From NCBI GenBank assembly GCA_021324045.1, contig JAJPJV010000023.1, forward strand, positions 104,687-150,568: DNA of 45,882 nucleotides, written 5' to 3'. This document shows, piece by piece, positions 8,641-16,930 of the stretch. Each line of letters begins with the position of its first letter. The stretch's first letter is position 1. Below the pieces are notes generated by a model, which was not told where the DNA came from, made no database searches, and saw only the letters and a list, made by a program, of their open reading frames with translations. The stretch is from Actinomycetota bacterium (GTDB taxonomy: Bacteria; Actinomycetota; Acidimicrobiia; Acidimicrobiales; RAAP-2). Both the position numbers and the translations under genes were made by a program.

Positions 8641-10448
8641 TCAGGCGATGGGATGGGGCTCACCGGGTTCGGTGTAGACGAACTTACTGCCGCGCAGCCA
8701 TGAGGTTGCCGCAGCCACCAGACAGGCCGCGATGGCGAAGTCGAAGGCCTCGTGCAACCCGGTGCAAAACGGTGCCGAGATGAGCGCAGGGAAGAAGCTT
8801 CGGCTCGTGAGGCGAGCTGCCGCTCCCTGGGGAGGTGGGCAAGCAGGCGTGCCCCGAGGAGATGCCGGATCGGGTTCTCGCCGAGGAAGGCGGCAAACAG
8901 CGTGGACACAGGGGGCAGGTGTGCCACTCGCTCCGCCGCAGCGACTGGCACACCGCTGGCCACGAGGCCATGGGCCATGGTCGCGGGGAGGCGCGACGCG
9001 AGGCCCAGGATCATCAACGTGAAGAAGATGCCGATGGAGAGCACCTGCGCGGTGTTCTGAAAGGTCGAGTTCATCCCTGCACCGGCCCCGCGGTGCTGTT
9101 CGGGCAGGCTGTTCATCACGCCAGCGCGGTTCGGTGCACCGAATGCGCCCATCGACAGCCCGTTCAACAGCAAGAGCAACGCGAAGGCGGGATAGCCGAA
9201 GTTGATGGGGAGCAGCTCGAGCAGCCCGAAGGAGAGCGCCGCGACGAGCATGCCGCCAGTGGCGAACGGACGCGAGCCGAAGCGGTCGGACAGAATGCCC
9301 GAGAGCGGGCCTGCCAGCAGGAATCCGGCGGTCAACGGGAGCATGTAGATGCCGGCCCACAGCGGAGTGCGAGCGAAGTCGTATCCGTGGATCGGGAGTC
9401 AGATTCCCTGGAGCCAGATGATCAGCATGAACATGAGCCCTCCCCGCCCGATCGAGGCGAGCAGACTCGACAAACTGCCCGCCGTAAAGGCTCGGATCTT
9501 GAACAGCGGGAGGCGGAACATGGGGTCCGGCACGTGTGCCTCGATCGCGACGAAGGCACCGAGCAGGCCCACACCCGTGGCGAGGGTGGTGATGACGAGC
9601 GGGCTCTCCCATCCCATGGTCATGCCCTCGTAGGGCTGGATCCCGTAGGTGATCCCGATCAACACGGCGACAAGGCCCGTGGCAAAGGTGATGTTGCCGG
9701 GCCAGTCGATCGGCGCTCGGTATCGGTGGCCGACCTCCACCAGTCGCAGGTATGCCCACACCGTCCCGAAGATCCCGATCGGTACCGAAATGAGGAAGAT
9801 GAGACGCCACTCGATAGGGGCGAGCACACCACCGAGGACCAACCCGACGAACGATCCACTGATCCCGGCGACCTGGTTGAGGCCGAGCGCCAGGCCGCGT
9901 TGGTGCTCCGGGAAGGCGTCGGTGAGGATCGCCGCCGAATTGGCGGTAAGAAACGCCGCTCCGACACCCTGGAAGATACGCATCACCACGAGCCACATGG
10001 CTGCGGCGGCACCGCTCATCCACGTGACCGAAGGGAGCAACGAAAAGAAGGAGCAACGAAAAGACCGTGTAGATGGCGAACCCGAGGTTGTACATCCGGA
10101 CTCGGCCGTAGAGGTCCCCGAGGCGGCCGAGGCTGACGACCAGCACGCTCGTGACGACCAGGAAGCTCAGGATCATCCAGAGCAGGTAAAAACTGTTTCC
10201 GGACGGAGTGGGTCGATCCCGATACCCCTGAAGATGTCCGGCAACGCGATCAGCATGATCGACGAGTCGATCGTGGCCATGAGGACCCCGAGTGTCGTGT
10301 TCGACAGGGCGATCCACGTGTAGCGGTCGCGGCGAACGGGTGGCAGCGTGGCAGCCGGCCGATGGATTGCCTGGGGCAAGAGGCGCGTGGTGCTCAGCCT
10401 GTCGTGGCTGGGTTGTTCCAGAGGACGCCGCCACGAGCGGAGCCTCAC
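8641..10448 (-). pseudogene. Decayed MFS drug-efflux transporter, DHA2 type
   Basis: Minus-strand segments in several frames rebuild one DHA2-family transporter. The N-terminal part from 10448 carries LMATIDSSIMLIALPDIF. A second frame continues with FYLLWMILSFLVVTSVLVV and GRLGDLYGR. A third (10040 to 9399) has FQGVGAAFLTANSAAI and continues to an in-frame TGA at 9399-9401 where the family has Trp (WLQGI-stop-LP). The same frame then resumes through GIYMLPLTAGFL to about 8840, and the last helix lies in yet another frame ending at 8641. One nonsense codon and at least three frameshifts make function very unlikely. It lies 14 bp downstream of the small gene at 10463-10849 and would share the promoter with site B. 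Confidence 0.85.
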
Positions 10449-10462
10449 GATGATCGCCGTGC

Positions 10463-10849
10463 TCAGGTGGCGCTGTGGGACGTGGAGTACTTGGGTTGGC
10501 CGGTGATCGGTGAGCGCTCCCTGATGAGCCTCGGGTACTTCCTGGCGTCGAACCCCGCGATGAACGCCCGGACCGCGTCAGGAAGGGCCACCGTGAAGGC
10601 CGGCTGCCACCTCCGGGCAGGGAAGACGACGACGCGGGTGGTCGACACCCGCAGGGTGCGGATGGCGGGGTCCGCCGCGACGATCGCTGACAGGTACATC
10701 GCGATCGCACAATCCTCTGCGTCGCTAGGCGTTCCCGCCACCCCGGCGCTCTGGAGGCGCTGAGCAACTTCGGCAGCATCGTTCCCCAGGGAAGCGAGCT
10801 CACGTGCGACTCGACCTCGAACTCCCCGACGCCATCTGATCGTGCCCAT
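10463..10849 (-). CDS. Small conserved protein of unknown function under a dormancy box
   Basis: A 128-residue soluble protein, start ATG at 10849 behind a strong GGAGGAG. The middle contains AEDCAIAMYLSAIV, then TTRVVVFPARRWQPAF and a segment ending FIAGFDARKYPRLI. The pattern of a short helix pair followed by two strands and a terminal Phe/Arg/Tyr-rich helix resembles small actinobacterial hypothetical proteins, but no function can be assigned. It lies directly upstream of the decayed MFS gene. A perfect dormancy box is found 125 bp upstream on the same strand, so it is probably induced with the rest of the island. The C-terminal residues (about 115-128) look disordered. Confidence 0.7.
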   Translation of the reverse strand: MGTIRWRRGVRGRVARELASLGNDAAEVAQRLQSAGVAGTPSDAEDCAIAMYLSAIVAADPAIRTLRVSTTRVVVFPARRWQPAFTVALPDAVRAFIAGFDARKYPRLIRERSPITGQPKYSTSHSAT

Positions 10850-10973
10850 GGGCTCCCTCCTCCCACTGCTGGCGCTGGTGCAACGCCGATCCTGCGAAGG
10901 CGGCACCGAGCCTCCCGTGCCCGAACCGCTTGATGATCGCTTGATGATTCTGCCGACCACGAACAAGGCGCGA

Positions 10974-10989
10974 TAGGGCCAAACGTCCC
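10974..10989 (-). promoter_or_regulatory. Dormancy-type box, site B (perfect match)
   Basis: Minus-strand GGGACGTTTGGCCCTA matches the consensus at every fixed position. A possible -10 (CAGAAT) follows after 21 nt. It is oriented towards the 10463-10849 gene and the MFS remnant behind it. Confidence 0.75.
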
Positions 10990-11082
10990 GACGCTGCCGC
11001 GGCCGCCGTCGCTTATTTCCCGGTGATTGCCAGCGGACCAGCCGTGGTCGAGGCGTGCCGTCCGAGCACCTCATGGTGCACG

Positions 11083-11098
11083 GGACCTTCGGCTCTGG
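11083..11098 (+). promoter_or_regulatory. Dormancy-type box, site C
   Basis: GGGACCTTCGGCTCTG has two mismatches to the consensus. TAGCCT, a good -10, follows after 21 nt. It lies 45 bp before the zinc-ribbon gene and is divergent to site B. Confidence 0.65.
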
Positions 11099-11143
11099 TC
11101 GCGACGCTGGCTCGGGCGTAGCCTCCGCCAGGAGGTGATCGCA

Positions 11144-11431
11144 GTGGAGGGCAAGGAGGTGGTCGAGGCGTCCCTTGGGCCGCGTGCACCGGCGTCAAAG
11201 CGTCGCGACCCGGCCGTCGGCGGCGCCCCCGAGCACGAAGCGGAGGACCCCGTTGGGATCTTCGCGGAAGGCAGCATCTTTCCCGGCCGTCCCAAGCGCT
11301 GTCCGGATTGCGGGAGCCCGCTCCCCGCTGCAGTTGTCGATGGCGGTGGCGTGCACTTTCGCTGCGAGCGCTGTGGTGCAGCGACGTACGTCGCATTCGG
11401 CCGCATGTGGACGATCCCCGCCCGCTGGTGA
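11144..11431 (+). CDS. Small zinc-ribbon protein
   Basis: A 95-residue protein starting at GTG 11144 behind AGGAGG. The N-terminal half is charged and probably unstructured. The C-terminal half holds two CxxC knuckles: CPDCG at about residue 54 and CERCG at about residue 74, spaced as in a zinc ribbon, followed by an aromatic tail (YVAFGRMWTI). Such a module could bind nucleic acid or ribosomes, or act as a protein-protein adaptor. No longer domain is present to decide. It has its own dormancy box (site C) and may be the first gene of an operon with the glycogen debranching enzyme, 112 bp downstream. Unknown function; the zinc site is the only confident statement. Confidence 0.72.
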   Translation: MEGKEVVEASLGPRAPASKRRDPAVGGAPEHEAEDPVGIFAEGSIFPGRPKRCPDCGSPLPAAVVDGGGVHFRCERCGAATYVAFGRMWTIPARW

Positions 11432-11543
11432 GTGCTGGTCCCGGATCGCGCGGATGATCCGGAAGGGCGCCGCAACCTCCCCAGCGCCCCGTCCGCGCGC
11501 CGTCGCACATTCTCTATTACGGTTTGATGAAGAAGTGAACGTG

Positions 11544-13676
11544 ATGACGGGTTGGACGTTTGAAGGGAGGCCCCCGGTCGTGGGTTGGCCAGGGGCCGCG
11601 GTGACGCTCGTCGAGGGGGGATGCTTCTGTCTCTCCGAGGCGAACGGCGACATCGCGGCGGGTTCACCGCAGGGGTTGTTCTTCCGCGACACGCGGTTTT
11701 TGTCTCGGTGGCAGGTTCAGGTCAACGGTTCGGGTCTCGAACCGCTGGCGCTGGAGGTACCCGAGCCGTTCGCCGCGACCTTTGTCACCGCGGTGCGTCC
11801 ACCTCGCGGTCACCCAGACAGCACGATCCTTGTCATTCGTCGACGCTTCGTCGGCAACGGCATGAGGGAGGACCTCGTGCTGCGCAATTTGGCAGGCGAG
11901 GCGAGCGCTTGCAGCCTCGTCATCGATCTGGACGTGGACTTCGCCCATCTCTTCGACGTGAAAGAGGGGAGGACGACGCTCCGGCTGCCCCCTGTCGTCG
12001 AGCGAGCGGACAACGGGCTCGAGTACTCCAGCGTGTGGCAGGACCATGAGCGAGGCCTGCACCTTTGGGCCTCAGAGCCCGTGCTCGCCAGCCCAGGGCA
12101 CCTCGTGGCCCAGGCGGTGGTTCCGGCGCGGGGGGAGTGGACCATGTCCGTCCACCTCGAGCTCTCGACCGATGGCTTCCGTGCTGCCCCACAGTTCGCG
12201 TCCTCCTTGCCACCGCTGGCAGCGTCGGAGCCGGCGGTTCGTCTCCAGTCGTGGCGCAGGCGTGCTCCGTCGATCGTCAGCGAGCACGAGGGCCTCGCAA
12301 CCGCTGCAGCGACCGCCTTCGAAGACCTGGGATCCCTTCGCATCTTCGACCCCGAGGTTCCCGATCGTGCCGTCGTGGCCGCGGGCTCTCCGTGGTTCAT
12401 GACGCTCTTCGGTCGCGATTCGCTCCTCACGTCGTGGATGACCTTGCTCGTGGATCCATCGCTGGCGATCGGAACGCTGCAGACCCTCGCCCGGCTCCAG
12501 GGTCACAAAGAAGACCCCATCACCGAGGAGCAACCCGGACGGATCCTGCACGAGGTCCGCTGGGGCACGCCGTTGCTCCAGGGTCTCGGCGACGTCTACT
12601 ACGGGACGGTCGACGCGACGCCGCTGTTCGTCATGCTCGTCGGCGAGGTGCAGCGCTGGGGATTCGGCGGCGACATCGTCAAGGAGCTGATCCCTCATGT
12701 CGACCGCGCACTGCAGTGGATCGAGGACTACGGGGATCGGGACGGTGACGGCTTCGTGGAGTACAAGCGGATGACGGATCGAGGCCTGTTGCACCAGGGA
12801 TGGAAGGATTCCTCGGACGCGATCAGCTTCGCCTCGGGCCGCCTCGCCGATCCGCCGATCGCGCTGTGCGAGGTACAGGGCTACGTCTACGCCGCATACC
12901 GGGCGCGTTCCCGGCTCGCCGAGGAGCTCGGCGACGGAGAGGGGGCCCGGCGCTTCGCGCAGAAAGCGGAGCACTTGAAGCGGGCGTTCAACGAAGCCTT
13001 CTGGGTCGGCGAGCGCGGCTGGTTCGCTCTGGGGTTGGATGCGGACAAGCAGCAGATCGACGCCCTTGCCTCGAACATGGGGCATTGCCTGTGGACCGGC
13101 ATCATCGACGCCGACAAGGCACCCCAGGTCGTTCGCCACTTGCTGTCGCCAGCCATGTTCAGCGGCTGGGGGATCCGGACCTTGGCCTCCTCGATGGGCG
13201 CCTTCAACCCGTTGGGCTATCACAACGGGTCGGTGTGGCCCCACGACACCGCCATCGCGGTGGCCGGGCTCATCCGTTACGGATTCGTCGAGGAGGCCCA
13301 AGCTGTCACGATGGGTCTCATCAGCGCGGCGGAGCGCTTCGGGGGACGGCTCCCCGAGCTGTTCTGTGGCTTCGATCGATCCGAGTTCGAGGTGCCGGTT
13401 GCCTACCCGACCTCGTGCTCGCCACAGGCCTGGGCCGCGGCTGGCATCTTCTTGGTCCTCCGAGCACTGCTCGGCTTCGAGCCCGAGATGCCCCACCGCG
13501 AACTGTCGATCGCACCGAACCTGCCGAGCGAGCTCGGCGTGTTGCGAATCGAGAACATCCCCCTCGGTGACGACCGTCTCAGCATCGAGGCCTCCGGGCG
13601 TGAGGTCGTCGTCAGAGGATTGCCACCAGGGGTGCGTCTCCGACGAGTGCCGCGAATGGCACGAGCAGCGGTGTAG
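11544..13676 (+). CDS. Amylo-alpha-1,6-glucosidase / glycogen debranching-type enzyme
   Basis: A 710-residue protein with two parts. Residues 1 to about 240 form the GDE N-terminal beta domain (LVEGGCFCLSEANGDI, then QGLFFRDTRFLSRW). The rest, from about 270, is an (alpha/alpha)6 barrel. The barrel shows the motif GRDSLLTSWMTLL, a central acidic region DRDGDGFVEY and SVWPHDTAIAV, which are typical of bacterial amylo-alpha-1,6-glucosidases. These enzymes remove branch glucose from glycogen or related alpha-glucans in the cytosol. The same family includes proteins with other glycosidase activities, so the substrate is inferred. The ATG at 11544 is chosen after AGAAG; GTG 11541 is possible. It precedes an adenosine-specific kinase, so sugar release and nucleotide use may be linked in one unit. 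Confidence 0.88.
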   Translation: MTGWTFEGRPPVVGWPGAAVTLVEGGCFCLSEANGDIAAGSPQGLFFRDTRFLSRWQVQVNGSGLEPLALEVPEPFAATFVTAVRPPRGHPDSTILVIRRRFVGNGMREDLVLRNLAGEASACSLVIDLDVDFAHLFDVKEGRTTLRLPPVVERADNGLEYSSVWQDHERGLHLWASEPVLASPGHLVAQAVVPARGEWTMSVHLELSTDGFRAAPQFASSLPPLAASEPAVRLQSWRRRAPSIVSEHEGLATAAATAFEDLGSLRIFDPEVPDRAVVAAGSPWFMTLFGRDSLLTSWMTLLVDPSLAIGTLQTLARLQGHKEDPITEEQPGRILHEVRWGTPLLQGLGDVYYGTVDATPLFVMLVGEVQRWGFGGDIVKELIPHVDRALQWIEDYGDRDGDGFVEYKRMTDRGLLHQGWKDSSDAISFASGRLADPPIALCEVQGYVYAAYRARSRLAEELGDGEGARRFAQKAEHLKRAFNEAFWVGERGWFALGLDADKQQIDALASNMGHCLWTGIIDADKAPQVVRHLLSPAMFSGWGIRTLASSMGAFNPLGYHNGSVWPHDTAIAVAGLIRYGFVEEAQAVTMGLISAAERFGGRLPELFCGFDRSEFEVPVAYPTSCSPQAWAAAGIFLVLRALLGFEPEMPHRELSIAPNLPSELGVLRIENIPLGDDRLSIEASGREVVVRGLPPGVRLRRVPRMARAAV

Positions 13677-13683
13677 GGGCTGG

Positions 13684-13714
13684 TCGGACCGAGTCCCGGA
13701 GCGCCCCGGTCCGA
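13684..13714 (+). terminator. Possible hairpin after the debranching enzyme
   Basis: TCGGACC and GGTCCGA can pair across a 17-nt loop that itself can fold. It lies 8 bp after the stop codon but has no T-run, so it may be a weak terminator, an RNA processing site or chance. Confidence 0.3.
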
Positions 13715-13774
13715 GGGGTGCCGGCAGCGAGCGGCATCGTCGAGCGCACAGCGGTGCCGAGCAGGGGGAGAAAG

Positions 13775-14257
13775 ATGGAACTGCATGTCATCGCCATCGA
13801 AAAGCCTGCCGAGCTGAACGTGATCATCGGGCAGGCGCACTTCATCAAGGCTGTCGAAGACCTCCACGAGGCCTTGGCCTCCTCCGGGCCGCGGCTGCGG
13901 TTCGGCGTGGGCTTCGTCGAGGCCTCCGGCGCGCGTCTGGTCCGTCGGTCCGGGAACGACGACGAGCTCGTCGATCTCGCCGCGCGCAATGCGGCTGCGA
14001 TCGGTGCCGGGCACTCCTTCGTCATCTTGCTGCGCGATGGCTACCCGGTGAACGTGCTGAATGCCATCAAGGCGGTGCCGGAGGTCTGCTCGCTGTTCTG
14101 CGCGACCGCCAATGCGGTCGAAGTGATCGTTGCGCAAGGCCAAACTGGCCGCGGGATCCTCGGTGTCATCGACGGTTCGTCGCCCATCGGGGTCGAGACC
14201 GCAAGCGACGAGGCAGACCGCAAGGCGCTCTTGCGGCAACTGGGCTACAAGCTCTGA
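13775..14257 (+). CDS. Adenosine-specific kinase (PF04008 family)
   Basis: A 160-residue protein that matches the small adenosine-specific kinase family over its whole length. The family pattern is visible as IIGQAHFIKAVEDLHEAL at about residues 18-35, then RFGVGFVEASG, GAGHSFVILL and the C-terminal GRGILGVIDG. The crystallised members come from hyperthermophilic archaea and were proposed to phosphorylate adenosine; the reaction in bacteria is not well studied. The start is ATG 13775 behind AGGGGGAG. The gene is 98 bp after the debranching enzyme and convergent with NAPRT, whose stop is 64 bp beyond. In this setting it could recycle adenosine from RNA or NAD breakdown, which is inference. Confidence 0.85.
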   Translation: MELHVIAIEKPAELNVIIGQAHFIKAVEDLHEALASSGPRLRFGVGFVEASGARLVRRSGNDDELVDLAARNAAAIGAGHSFVILLRDGYPVNVLNAIKAVPEVCSLFCATANAVEVIVAQGQTGRGILGVIDGSSPIGVETASDEADRKALLRQLGYKL

Positions 14258-14321
14258 GTGGAGGCGATGCCGCCAGCACCGGGGTGATGCCCGCCTGGGG
14301 GCTACGTCCCGAGCGTGAGGA

Positions 14322-15701
14322 CTAGGCCGACGCCTGGCGATCCTTCCGTGCGCGGTGGTCGTCAAGACCGTCGTGGATCCCTTCACCGTGGACCAGCCCG
14401 GCACGAACCGTTTCGGCGAGACGGAGCAGGCGATCGGAGAGGACGACCTCGGGAGCCGTTGGCTCGTGGAGGTCGAGGGCCGCCGGGGGGAGCGCTGCGA
14501 GGTCTGTCGCCAGCCGCTGCCGGGCGGCCTCCAGGGGCTCTGGGGGTGCAACGCGTGTGCCCGCCCGCATGACCGGGACGAGCAACGGCTCGCGATCGTG
14601 CGGGCCGGGTTCCTCGCGCAAGGCGAGCAGGTCGGCCTCGATGGGACGGCGGCGCCATACCTGTTTGGCCCCTGGGAGCGTGACCTTGCCCGTGGAGAGC
14701 TTGAGCACCGGGCGGCCCGCATAGGCGACCAGCTTGTAAGCGCTGTCGAGGAAGGGGGCGTCCGCGGAGGTGCCCATCTTCGTGCCGACGCCCGCCGCGT
14801 CGATCGGTGCGCCGGCCAACCGGAGGCGCTCGAGGTCGTATTCGTCGAGCCCCCCGCTCACGAAGATGCGCACCTGGTGCAAGCCGGCCGCGTCGAGCCG
14901 GCGCCGGGTCTCGCGCGCGAGCTGGAGCAGATCGCCGCTGTCGAGGCGGACTCCGAGCCCTTCGGTGAGGCCGAGTCGACGGATGACGCTGATCGCGGTG
15001 TCCACGCCGGCCAAGGTGTCATAGGTGTCCACGAGGAACGTGGTCCGGTTGGGGAGATCCTCGGCGAAGGCAGTGAAGGCTTCCTCCTCGCTCGGGAATG
15101 CCTCGATGTAGGAGTGCGCCATCGTGCCAGCGGGCATAAGCCCGTAGCGTCGGGCCGCTTCGACGTTGCTCGTCGCAACGAACCCGGCAATGGCCGACGC
15201 GCGCGCGACGGCCATTCCCGCCTCGGCGCCATGGGTTCGTCGCAGGGCGAAGTCGACGAGCTCGATGTCGCCTGCCGCCACGCGACATCGCGTGGCCTTG
15301 GTGGCGAGCGCGCACTGGTAGGTGAGCTGATTGAGCAGGAAGGTCTCGACCAGTTGGGCCTGCGCGATCGGTGCGGTCACCTCGAGCAGGGGCTCGCCGG
15401 CCAGGACGACCCGACCCTCGGGCACCGCCTCGACGTCGCCGGTGAATCGCAGGTCGGCGAGGTTCCGGACCGTCGAATCGGGGAAGCCGGCTTCGCGGAG
15501 CCACGCGAGATCCTCTTCGGTGAAGGCAAACGACTCGAGGTAGGAGAGACAATCCTCGAGCCCGGCGCTGACGAGGAATCCTCTGGTTCTGGGCAGGCGC
15601 CGGACGAACAAGCTGAACGTTGCCGGTTCGTTCATGCCGCGGTGCAGATAGCTGGCGGCCATGTTGAGCTGGTAGAGGTCGGTGACCAGCGCGCGCCCCA
15701 C
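14322..15701 (-). CDS. pncB: Nicotinate phosphoribosyltransferase
   Basis: A 459-residue enzyme that joins nicotinate to PRPP, giving nicotinate mononucleotide in the Preiss-Handler NAD salvage pathway. Family marks are TDLYQLNM at the start, a central FALRRTHGAEAG with the active-site region, FVSGGLDEYDLERL and the phosphate-loop GVGTKMGTSADAP. The length is usual for the actinobacterial type. The start is GTG at 15701; an in-frame stop lies three codons upstream, so no longer protein is possible. It follows the GT4 gene by 52 bp and probably shares the site D promoter. Its M. tuberculosis relative PncB2 (Rv0573c) belongs to the DosR regulon, and NadE plus a nicotinamidase-like gene are also in this window. 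Confidence 0.93.
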   Translation of the reverse strand: MGRALVTDLYQLNMAASYLHRGMNEPATFSLFVRRLPRTRGFLVSAGLEDCLSYLESFAFTEEDLAWLREAGFPDSTVRNLADLRFTGDVEAVPEGRVVLAGEPLLEVTAPIAQAQLVETFLLNQLTYQCALATKATRCRVAAGDIELVDFALRRTHGAEAGMAVARASAIAGFVATSNVEAARRYGLMPAGTMAHSYIEAFPSEEEAFTAFAEDLPNRTTFLVDTYDTLAGVDTAISVIRRLGLTEGLGVRLDSGDLLQLARETRRRLDAAGLHQVRIFVSGGLDEYDLERLRLAGAPIDAAGVGTKMGTSADAPFLDSAYKLVAYAGRPVLKLSTGKVTLPGAKQVWRRRPIEADLLALREEPGPHDREPLLVPVMRAGTRVAPPEPLEAARQRLATDLAALPPAALDLHEPTAPEVVLSDRLLRLAETVRAGLVHGEGIHDGLDDHRARKDRQASA

Positions 15702-15753
15702 GGTGGAGTCTTACTCCCTCGGCGTGCCGAACGTCGAGCTCGACGCCACGGCC

Positions 15754-16878
15754 TCACGCGGATTCCGAGGCAATCGTGGGGGGCCCGGCGTGCGGGTCGA
15801 AGACGCGGTCCTCTCGTAGTGGCCAGGTCGTCGCCGCCTCGTAGAGGCGTTCGTAGCCGGCGACCATCGCCTCGGCCGAGAAGTGCTGCTCGACGCGGAC
15901 TCGACAGGCCGCAGGGCAGAGTGCGCCCACCGCCCCGACCGCGTCGACCATCTGCCCGACCGTCGAGCACAGGAAGCCGGTGACGCCATGGGCGACGATC
16001 TCCGGGGCGCTGCCCAGTGGCCGGGCGATCACCGGCGTCCCGCACGCCATCGCCTCGGTCATGACGAGGCCAAAGGGTTCGGGCCAGTCGATGGGGAAGA
16101 GCAAGGCGCGTGCCCGGCCCATCAGGGCGATCTTTACCTCGTGCGGTGGCTGGTCGAGGACTTCCACGTCTCCTGTCAGCCGCGGGGCCACGACCTGCTC
16201 CCAGTACGCGTGTTCCGGCGGTTCTTTGCGCTTGATGATCATGACCAGCGGGCGCTTCGCTCGGCGGGCGACCTCGACGGCGACCTCAGGGCGCTTCTCG
16301 GGGCTGACCCGCCCCACGAACACCAAGAAGTCCTCCTTCGTCGGATTGAACGGATGGATCGAGAGGTCGATCCCGTTGTGGACGACACCGGCGTAGCGGA
16401 TCCTGGGGTTGCCGGCACGCTGCGCGTGGCTGATGGCAACGAGATGGATCTGGCGGTGAAGCAATCCGAAGAGTCGCCGGTTGCTCGCCGTCCACGGTCC
16501 GTGCAGCGTGTGGACGACCGGCGTCCGCGAGCCGACGAGTGCCCCGAGCGGCGGGCCCATTGCGGTGTGGTCGTGGATGAGGTCGAACGCCGGTGCCTCA
16601 AGATAGGCGGAGGCGACGTGGAACAGCTCGTCGTCGACCGCTGCTGGGTCACCGAGCTGAGCGGGGACGGCCAGAGGAGTGACCACGTGCGCCCGCGTGG
16701 TCGAGGGAGGGGCGGCGAACACCGTGACCTCGTGACCACGTTCGAGGAGCCCTTCGGCGAGCGTCGCAACGACGCGCTCGATACCCCCGTACCCGGCTGG
16801 GGGGACCGGAAGGAAGGGCGGCGCGATGATGCCCACCCGGAGCGAGCGGACGCGATGGCGTCGAGGGGCAGCGACCAT
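15754..16878 (-). CDS. Glycosyltransferase family 4
   Basis: A 374-residue GT-B enzyme. The N-terminal Rossmann domain has GYGGIERVVATLAEGL, the acceptor-side loop typical of GT4. The C-terminal domain has the strand FVGRVSPEKRPEVAVEVARR and the nucleotide-sugar binding EPFGLVMTEAMACGTPVIA with the E-x7-E pattern. It should transfer a sugar from an NDP-sugar to a glycan, lipid or small metabolite in the cytosol. The acceptor is not predictable. The start is ATG 16878 and a dormancy-like box (site D) lies 34 bp upstream. The gene sits between NadE and NAPRT, so it could be part of their transcript, but the box suggests an independent promoter as well. Confidence 0.88.
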   Translation of the reverse strand: MVAAPRRHRVRSLRVGIIAPPFLPVPPAGYGGIERVVATLAEGLLERGHEVTVFAAPPSTTRAHVVTPLAVPAQLGDPAAVDDELFHVASAYLEAPAFDLIHDHTAMGPPLGALVGSRTPVVHTLHGPWTASNRRLFGLLHRQIHLVAISHAQRAGNPRIRYAGVVHNGIDLSIHPFNPTKEDFLVFVGRVSPEKRPEVAVEVARRAKRPLVMIIKRKEPPEHAYWEQVVAPRLTGDVEVLDQPPHEVKIALMGRARALLFPIDWPEPFGLVMTEAMACGTPVIARPLGSAPEIVAHGVTGFLCSTVGQMVDAVGAVGALCPAACRVRVEQHFSAEAMVAGYERLYEAATTWPLREDRVFDPHAGPPTIASESA

Positions 16879-16911
16879 GTGCCCACGATGGCTGACGGGT
16901 CGTCATCGCGC

Positions 16912-16927
16912 TAGGGCCGTTGGTCCC
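16912..16927 (-). promoter_or_regulatory. Dormancy-type box, site D
   Basis: Minus-strand GGGACCAACGGCCCTA has both outer arms intact; the central TT is AA. CATCGT follows after 21 nt as a weak -10. It faces the GT4-NAPRT gene pair and ends just before the NadE stop codon. Confidence 0.55.
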
Positions 16928-16930
16928 TGG

